From: CANJXF01 sp043775015
Lineage (GTDB): Bacteria; Verrucomicrobiota; Verrucomicrobiia; Limisphaerales; CANJXF01
Assembly (NCBI GenBank): GCA_043775015.1
Contig: JAYVSV010000068.1
Location: 1 to 64,000, forward strand
Length of the DNA: 64,000 nt
Reading direction: 5' to 3'
The translations under genes were made by a program, and so were the position numbers. Of this stretch, positions 59,475-64,000 are shown one piece after another. Numbering within the stretch: the stretch's first letter is position 1; each line of letters begins with the position of its first letter. The notes below the pieces were generated by a model. The model was given only the letters and a program-made list of their open reading frames with translations, had not been told where the DNA came from and searched no databases.

Positions 59475-60815
59475 TCAAACCACTTGAAACGGAGAAAACT
59501 TTTTGCCGAGCACCGCTTCGCTCTTCGTTTTTAACCAGCCTTCCAAAACGCCGGCGTAAACCGTGCGGAAATCAACGGTGTATTTCAAATCGCCGTTCTG
59601 TAAATCGCCGGGCGCGAGACTTGGATAGGTTCCGAGCAAACCCGATTTGATTTTATTTCCGATGACAAACATCGGTGCAGCGGCGCCGTGATCGGTTCCG
59701 CCGTTGGCGTTTTCATTTACGCGACGGCCAAATTCACTGAACGTCATCACGAGAACGCGTTGAAAATTTCCCTGCGCCTTGAGGTCATCCGTGAACGCTT
59801 TGATGGAGTCGCCGAGGTCGCGCAACAACCGCTCGTGCGCGCCGGTCTGGTTCGTGTGCGTGTCATAACCGCCTTGCGAAACATAAAAAACTCTCGTCGG
59901 CAAACCACCCGCGATGAGGCTCGAAACCAGCTTGAGCGATCCACCCAATTGCGACGCGGGATAGCTCGCTTTGTTTTCAAATTTTTTACTAATCGCGAGA
60001 ATTTGGTCGGAGCTTAATTGCGCATCCATCGCGGTGCGCTCGATAAAATCCAGCGGCGAACCAGTGTGCTTCACCGAACCAGTCACCGCGCCGATGCTTC
60101 CGCCGGAATTGGAATCATCGCTCTGCATCTCGATTTCTGAGTGATTGAGTTCGCGGTAGGATTTCTCCGAAGCGTTCATTTCGCCTGCCTTGGCTTTATC
60201 GCCTGAAACGAACCGGTAGTTCTGTGGATTATCAAGGCTGATGCCCATCGGTTTTTTCGCGGCGAACGCTTGGGGCATTTGTCGCCCCACGTTTACGCCA
60301 ACGGTGGGATCTGCACCCGCGCAGGCATGGTCAAAATAGCGACCGAGCCAGCCGTATTTCTCAAACTTTTCCGATTCACTTGCGGTCTGCCAAATTTCGG
60401 TGGAACGAAAATGCGAACGGTTTGGATTCGGATAACCAATTCCTTGAACGATTCCCAGACTCCCGGAATCGTAGAGTCCTTTGAATCCGGCCAATCCCGG
60501 ATGCAGACCGATCGAATCGTTTATTTTCAAAACATCCTTGCCGGAAAACGCCAGCGAACGACGCGCCTTTTGATAATGATCGTTGCTGTAGGGCACCACC
60601 GTATTCAACCCGTCGTTGCCACCCGCCATCTGCAAAACGACGAGAATGGTCGAGTCGCGTCCGGTCACAATCTGTTTTGAGGAATCGGCTGCGTCGGCTT
60701 GCAATGCGGAAAAGGTGTTCGCGAGAAAAGTTGGAACCGTCCACGCCACCGCTCCACCCAGCATCGTGCCTCGCAAAAATTCGCGACGTGTTTTCAAAGT
60801 GATTTCGTTTTTCAT
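59475..60815 (-). CDS. DUF1501 family protein (third copy, DUF1800-linked)
   Basis: A 446-residue protein with a twin-arginine leader (TRREFLRGTMLGGAVAWTV). Features: LVVLQMAGGNDGLNTVVPYS, SLGIVQGIGYPNPNRSHFRS, VFYVSQGGYDTHTNQTGAHE, VMTFSEFGRRVNENANGGTD and HGAAAPMFVIGN. It differs from the two longer copies: the motif AGGNDGLNT is the form usual in members paired with DUF1800. It starts 7 bases after the DUF1800 stop (same strand), so the two form an operon. Confidence 0.92.
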   Translation of the reverse strand: MKNEITLKTRREFLRGTMLGGAVAWTVPTFLANTFSALQADAADSSKQIVTGRDSTILVVLQMAGGNDGLNTVVPYSNDHYQKARRSLAFSGKDVLKINDSIGLHPGLAGFKGLYDSGSLGIVQGIGYPNPNRSHFRSTEIWQTASESEKFEKYGWLGRYFDHACAGADPTVGVNVGRQMPQAFAAKKPMGISLDNPQNYRFVSGDKAKAGEMNASEKSYRELNHSEIEMQSDDSNSGGSIGAVTGSVKHTGSPLDFIERTAMDAQLSSDQILAISKKFENKASYPASQLGGSLKLVSSLIAGGLPTRVFYVSQGGYDTHTNQTGAHERLLRDLGDSIKAFTDDLKAQGNFQRVLVMTFSEFGRRVNENANGGTDHGAAAPMFVIGNKIKSGLLGTYPSLAPGDLQNGDLKYTVDFRTVYAGVLEGWLKTKSEAVLGKKFSPFQVV

Positions 60816-60822
60816 ACGTTGC

Positions 60823-62397
60823 TTAGGTTAATTGATATTCCGGAGTGGACATGATCAGCCGAATGGTGTGGCGAATATCCTGGTCATCCAATTCGCCGCG
60901 ACTGTCGAGAAAATCGCGCAACGTTTGCGCCTGTTTGGGTTTTAGTTTCGCTTGCAGAAAACGTTTTTCCAGCGCGGGAATGACCAATTCTTTTTGACGC
61001 CGTTCTTCCACACTTAAAATTTTGCTGACGTTAACCACCGGCATCTTCTGCGCCATGCGGTTCGCGACTTCTTCAATTTTCCGCATCCGCTGATTGGACG
61101 AGTCCGCAGCCAGGCTTCCCTCAGCCAGCACCAACATGGCCGCCTCGTTGTAGCGGTTCAAAAGATTATTGGTGGTGATCCAGCTCAACCCGCCGTCCCA
61201 TCCTTTCACGTTGGGCGGCATCAACAATTCCTGGCCGATATTTTTGAGCAACTGCGTGCAAACCAGCGGCGCGGGCAGATCGCGCTCCAATTGCCGCACG
61301 CTGCCAACCAGCCATTGCACCGGGCTTTTTACCTGCGTGCGAATCACCGAGTCGGCGTAAAATTCCTTGGAACGAAACATCGTGCGCAAGACCGGCTTAA
61401 AATTATTTCCCGCGCCACGGAAAACAGAAGCCAGCGCTTCGATCAACTCCGGCGATGGATTGTCACTGGCGAAAAACTTCCAAATTTTTTCGGTGATAAA
61501 TCGAGCGGACTGCGGTTGTTCGACAATCAATTTCAGAACGTCGAGACCGGTGTAATTTCCCGCTTTACCAAAGACGGTTTTCTCGCTGGCATCGTGCATC
61601 GCCTCGCGAAATTCGTATTTCTCCTGGGAGCGATTGATTGTCCAACCAGTCATGGCGCGAGCGGCTTCGGTCACATCTTTCTCGGTGTAATGGCCCTCGC
61701 CCAGAGTGAACAACTCCATCACTTCGCGCGCGAAATTTTCGTTCGGATGCTGTTTGCGACTTTGCGCCTGATCGAGCCAGATGAGCATCGCCGGATCTTT
61801 GGCGACGGCGTAAATTAATTGCAGCCAATTGCCGGAACCGAGCGTGCGAAACGTCTGGTTTTGCAGCCACATGAAATAAGCATCGCGAACTTTCTGAGCG
61901 CTCGTGGCGAAATGCCCGTGCCAAAAAAGCGTGAGTTTTTCCTGGAGCGGTCGCGGGCCATTCGCCATTCGAGCAAGCCACCAACCGCGCAATTCCAAAA
62001 TATGAAGTTGCTGGGTGCGTTGTTCATCGCGCTGCATTTCGCGACGTTTTTCTTCCATCGTGCGGCGCTCTTCTGGCGTGAGCGATTCCTTGCGCGATTG
62101 TTCCTGCATTTTTCGGAAGGCGAGAAATTTATCGACCCGGCCTGGATCCGGATTGGCCCAGCCGAGTTCGGGTGCTGAGTCAGGAATTTTTTCGTATTCG
62201 ACAAAAGAATCGACCGCTTTATCCAGCCCAAGTTTTACCAGTTTTTCAATTTCAGCAGGTGAACCGCCGAAGCCTGCGCGGTTCAACAAATGAGCCGCTG
62301 CCGAGTAATTCCACTGCGCAGATGACAAAGATTCGAGCATACACTTTTGAGACGAGTATTTTGCGAGTTGGGTTACACGGTGCAAAGGATGATTCAT
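60823..62397 (-). CDS. DUF1800 family protein
   Basis: About 524 residues from the ATG at 62397, which has a GAGG box about 10 bases upstream; the frame opens further upstream to 62457. The family core begins AAHLLNRAGFGGSPAEIEKL and includes LTLFWHGHFATS, WLDQAQSRKQHPNENFAREVMELFTLG (family block, split here) and GHYTEKDVTEAARAMTGWTI. No signal peptide is obvious. DUF1800 proteins accompany DUF1501 proteins widely but their activity is unknown. The leader contains a small hairpin over the ribosome binding site. Confidence 0.9.
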   Translation of the reverse strand: MNHPLHRVTQLAKYSSQKCMLESLSSAQWNYSAAAHLLNRAGFGGSPAEIEKLVKLGLDKAVDSFVEYEKIPDSAPELGWANPDPGRVDKFLAFRKMQEQSRKESLTPEERRTMEEKRREMQRDEQRTQQLHILELRGWWLARMANGPRPLQEKLTLFWHGHFATSAQKVRDAYFMWLQNQTFRTLGSGNWLQLIYAVAKDPAMLIWLDQAQSRKQHPNENFAREVMELFTLGEGHYTEKDVTEAARAMTGWTINRSQEKYEFREAMHDASEKTVFGKAGNYTGLDVLKLIVEQPQSARFITEKIWKFFASDNPSPELIEALASVFRGAGNNFKPVLRTMFRSKEFYADSVIRTQVKSPVQWLVGSVRQLERDLPAPLVCTQLLKNIGQELLMPPNVKGWDGGLSWITTNNLLNRYNEAAMLVLAEGSLAADSSNQRMRKIEEVANRMAQKMPVVNVSKILSVEERRQKELVIPALEKRFLQAKLKPKQAQTLRDFLDSRGELDDQDIRHTIRLIMSTPEYQLT

Positions 62398-62406
62398 AAT
62401 AAAATC

Positions 62407-62429
62407 CTCGGAGGCACAACTGCTCCGAG
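62407..62429 (-). promoter_or_regulatory. Hairpin covering the DUF1800 ribosome binding site
   Basis: On the minus strand CTCGGAG (62429-62423) pairs with CTCCGAG (62413-62407) across a 9-base loop. The second arm overlaps the GAGG box that precedes the DUF1800 ATG at 62397. Folding would hide the site, which makes a translational control element or thermosensor possible. The stem is GC-rich and only 7 base pairs long. Confidence 0.4.
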
Positions 62430-62512
62430 TCTGTTTAAACCAGCGTGGCACCCGCAAAACAGGAGATGTTATACTCGGGCAGAGCTAAAAATGAAGTTGG
62501 CCGGGATGGGAA

Positions 62513-63571
62513 ATGTTGCTATTCTATGCGCGGGTGAAGCCGAAAAAAATTATAGACAAGGTTGCAAGCCGCATTAATTCGTCGCTCATTACGCGTCGCG
62601 AAGCCCTCAAGAGGACAGTCATTTTCAGCACAAGTTTCCTGACGGCTGGATGGGTGAATTCCTTGCAGGCGAAATCGCCGGACACGAAATATTCCAAGGA
62701 CGGATTGCACTTTCTCGCCATCGGAGATTTTGGCCGTGGCAACGCAGATCAAAAAGCCGTCGCGCTGCAGATGGCGGCCTTTGCCAAAAAACTGAACGTG
62801 CCTCTCACCGCAGTGCTGGCGTTGGGAGACAATTTTTACGGCAAGCATACGCCGGAGCGTTTCACGATTCACTTCGAGGAAATGTATTCCAAAGACGGAC
62901 TCAATTGCCCGTTTTACGCCTGTCTCGGCAATCACGACTACGGCCCGAAATACGATTCCAACCAAGGTCCGGCCAAGGCGCAAATCCAGCTCGATTACGC
63001 GAAGGACAATCCCGATTCACGCTGGAAAATGCCGGCGAAATGGTATGCGGTGGAATTGCCGGACGCTAAAAAGCCGTTGGTTAAAATTATTTTTCTCGAT
63101 TGCAATACGATTGAAGGCTCGTTGACTCCGCAGGAAAAGCTCGCGCAAAAACGTTTTCTCGAAGCGGAGTTGAAAAAGAAAACCGGGGCGCGCTGGCAAT
63201 GGATGGTGAGTCACTTCCCGATGTTTGGCGAAACGGTCAAGCGCGGCGATAATTCCAAGGTAATCGAGCAATTGGGAGAACATCTGAAAGCAAATCCCAT
63301 CTCGTTCTATCTCGCCGGTCATGATCATAACCTGCAACATCTCGAAGTGGAAGGTTACAAGACCAGCTTCATCGTTTCAGGAGCTGGCGGCGCGGGATTG
63401 TATGACGTTGCGCCCTCGAAACGCGGGTTCACGGAGAAGATTCTCGGGTTCACCCACATCCACGTCGCTCGCGATAAAACCACCGTGCAATTCATCGATA
63501 CGGAAGGACGTTGCCTGCACGCATTCCAAAGGTCGTTCAACGGCAAAGTGGAAGTGCTTTCGAAAACCTGA
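62513..63571 (+). CDS. Purple-acid-phosphatase-like metallophosphoesterase
   Basis: A 352-residue protein with a signal-like N-terminus containing TRREALKRTVIFSTSFLTAG (twin-arginine type). Metal ligands of the metallophosphoesterase fold appear in order: FLAIGDFGRGN, LALGDNFYGKH, ACLGNHDYGP, WMVSHFPMFG and YLAGHDHNLQHLE. GHDHNLQ is typical for the tartrate-resistant/purple acid phosphatase branch. It hydrolyses phosphate monoesters in the periplasm by inference. It starts 115 bases from the divergent DUF1800 gene. Confidence 0.9.
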   Translation: MLLFYARVKPKKIIDKVASRINSSLITRREALKRTVIFSTSFLTAGWVNSLQAKSPDTKYSKDGLHFLAIGDFGRGNADQKAVALQMAAFAKKLNVPLTAVLALGDNFYGKHTPERFTIHFEEMYSKDGLNCPFYACLGNHDYGPKYDSNQGPAKAQIQLDYAKDNPDSRWKMPAKWYAVELPDAKKPLVKIIFLDCNTIEGSLTPQEKLAQKRFLEAELKKKTGARWQWMVSHFPMFGETVKRGDNSKVIEQLGEHLKANPISFYLAGHDHNLQHLEVEGYKTSFIVSGAGGAGLYDVAPSKRGFTEKILGFTHIHVARDKTTVQFIDTEGRCLHAFQRSFNGKVEVLSKT

Positions 63572-63587
63572 AGTGTTGGAGATGGGA

Positions 63588-63704
63588 TTATCTCGACGGA
63601 ACCCAGCCTTTTCCTGGAATAAATTCGCGGCTACCGGTTTTGCAGCCGGCCAAGAGGGTTGATCCTAAAACAACCATGGTGAAAATCAGGAAAAAGAATT
63701 TCAT
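63588..63704 (-). CDS. Small lipoprotein of 38 residues
   Basis: The minus strand from ATG at 63704 to TAA at 63588 encodes 38 residues: a basic-poor N-terminus, a hydrophobic stretch FFFLIFTMVVLGST and a near-perfect lipobox LLAGC, then a short mature tail CKTGSREFIPGKGWVPSR. It fills the gap between the phosphatase and the YqgE gene. Short lipoproteins of this size are easily missed by annotation; I recognise no family. No clear ribosome binding site precedes it, which limits confidence. Confidence 0.6.
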   Translation of the reverse strand: MKFFFLIFTMVVLGSTLLAGCKTGSREFIPGKGWVPSR

Positions 63705-63768
63705 GACCTGAATTTATCCTCAATTGTCAGACAGGCAAGTCTGCGTCAAATTAGAGCGCGAGACTGAT

Positions 63769-64000
63769 ATGGCAAAATTGGTAAAAAATCTCAAAGGACA
63801 ACTGCTTCTCGATGGCGGGAAACTTACCGGCTCGTTTTTCCATCACACGGTCGTGTTGATCTGCGAGCACAATGCGGAGGGGGCGCTCGGGCTTGTTCTC
63901 AATCGCGATAACGGCAACAAAGTGGGTGAGATGCTGGTCGCCGATTTACCCGACGCACTCAAAGAGCAATCGCTTTTTCTTGGGGGTCCCGTTCAACCTG
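63769..64000 (+). CDS. YqgE/AlgH family protein (cut by window edge)
   Basis: The reading frame from ATG at 63769 stays open to the last base (77 codons visible). It reads LKGQLLLDGGKLTGSFFHHT, then VVLICEHNAEGALGLVLNRD, and LFLGGPVQP near the end; these are the conserved blocks of the YqgE/AlgH (DUF179) family, normally about 185 residues. Role uncertain; in pseudomonads the homologue was linked to alginate regulation. The missing C-terminus is beyond the window. Confidence 0.92.
   Translation, partial: MAKLVKNLKGQLLLDGGKLTGSFFHHTVVLICEHNAEGALGLVLNRDNGNKVGEMLVADLPDALKEQSLFLGGPVQP

Noticed and set aside
1..64000. tRNA, rRNA, CRISPR, insertion sequence or phage genes
   Set aside because: I looked for T-loop motifs, regularly spaced direct repeats, transposase and integrase motifs and found none that stood up.

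Overview
The window looks like a piece of chromosome from a Verrucomicrobiota bacterium, most likely a soil or freshwater Limisphaerales/Pedosphaera-type lineage. This is inferred from gene content: secreted Planctomycetes/Verrucomicrobia-type proteins with CxxCH haem motifs (PSCyt1/DUF1549/DUF1553), Tat-exported DUF1501 proteins, a DUF1800 protein, a PVC-type haem-binding dehydrogenase, a Tat-exported Gfo/Idh/MocA oxidoreductase next to a SUMF-domain cytochrome, a sulfatase, NIPSNAP and DUF4337 proteins. I see no tRNA, rRNA, CRISPR array, transposase, integrase or phage gene. GC is moderate by eye.

Layout. 1-8.4 kb: a GIDE-LemA membrane protein, a VanZ-comEC pair on the minus strand, a secreted protein of unknown function, then pdxJ-acpS-apbE. 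8.4-11.5 kb: a minus-strand Gfo/Idh/MocA oxidoreductase with a cytochrome-SUMF protein, flanked by two long inverted repeats. 11.7-20.5 kb: mixed small transcription units (two related anchored proteins of unknown function, DUF4337, MEKHLA, NIPSNAP lipoprotein, DUF5684, lytic transglycosylase, rsmH, PQQ-type beta-propeller). 20.7-28.8 kb: MoxR ATPase, a DUF5722-like secreted protein plus sulfatase, a TPR protein, UDP-glucose dehydrogenase, a Nudix hydrolase, and a DUF5679 plus double-NDK pair. 28.9-35.4 kb: aroC, a FeoA-domain protein, and the haem operon hemE-hemN-hemG-hemH, whose four genes are joined by three ATGA overlaps.

35.4-35.97 kb is a gene-free gap holding a long imperfect hairpin that I propose as a structured RNA. 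36-63 kb is dominated by the secreted cytochrome/DUF1501 complement: a monohaem protein, a DUF255 thioredoxin-fold lipoprotein, a 1728-residue multidomain PSCyt1/WD40/DUF1549/DUF1553 protein with its DUF1501 partner, a CPBP protease that looks inserted, a PVC-type dehydrogenase, an esterase-ceramidase-GH31 operon, and two more DUF1501 pairings (with DUF1549/DUF1553 and with DUF1800). The right end holds a purple-acid-phosphatase-like enzyme, a 38-residue lipoprotein and the start of a YqgE/AlgH gene cut by the window edge.

How the genes fit together: the hem operon supplies haem, which the many exported CxxCH proteins need. The exported enzymes (sulfatase, GH31, esterase, ceramidase-like, DUF5722-like, oxidoreductases) suggest growth on complex glycans or glycolipids. 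The DUF1501/DUF1549/DUF1553/DUF1800 proteins have no settled biochemical role; together with the esterase-ceramidase-GH31 operon they are the best candidates here for an undescribed system.
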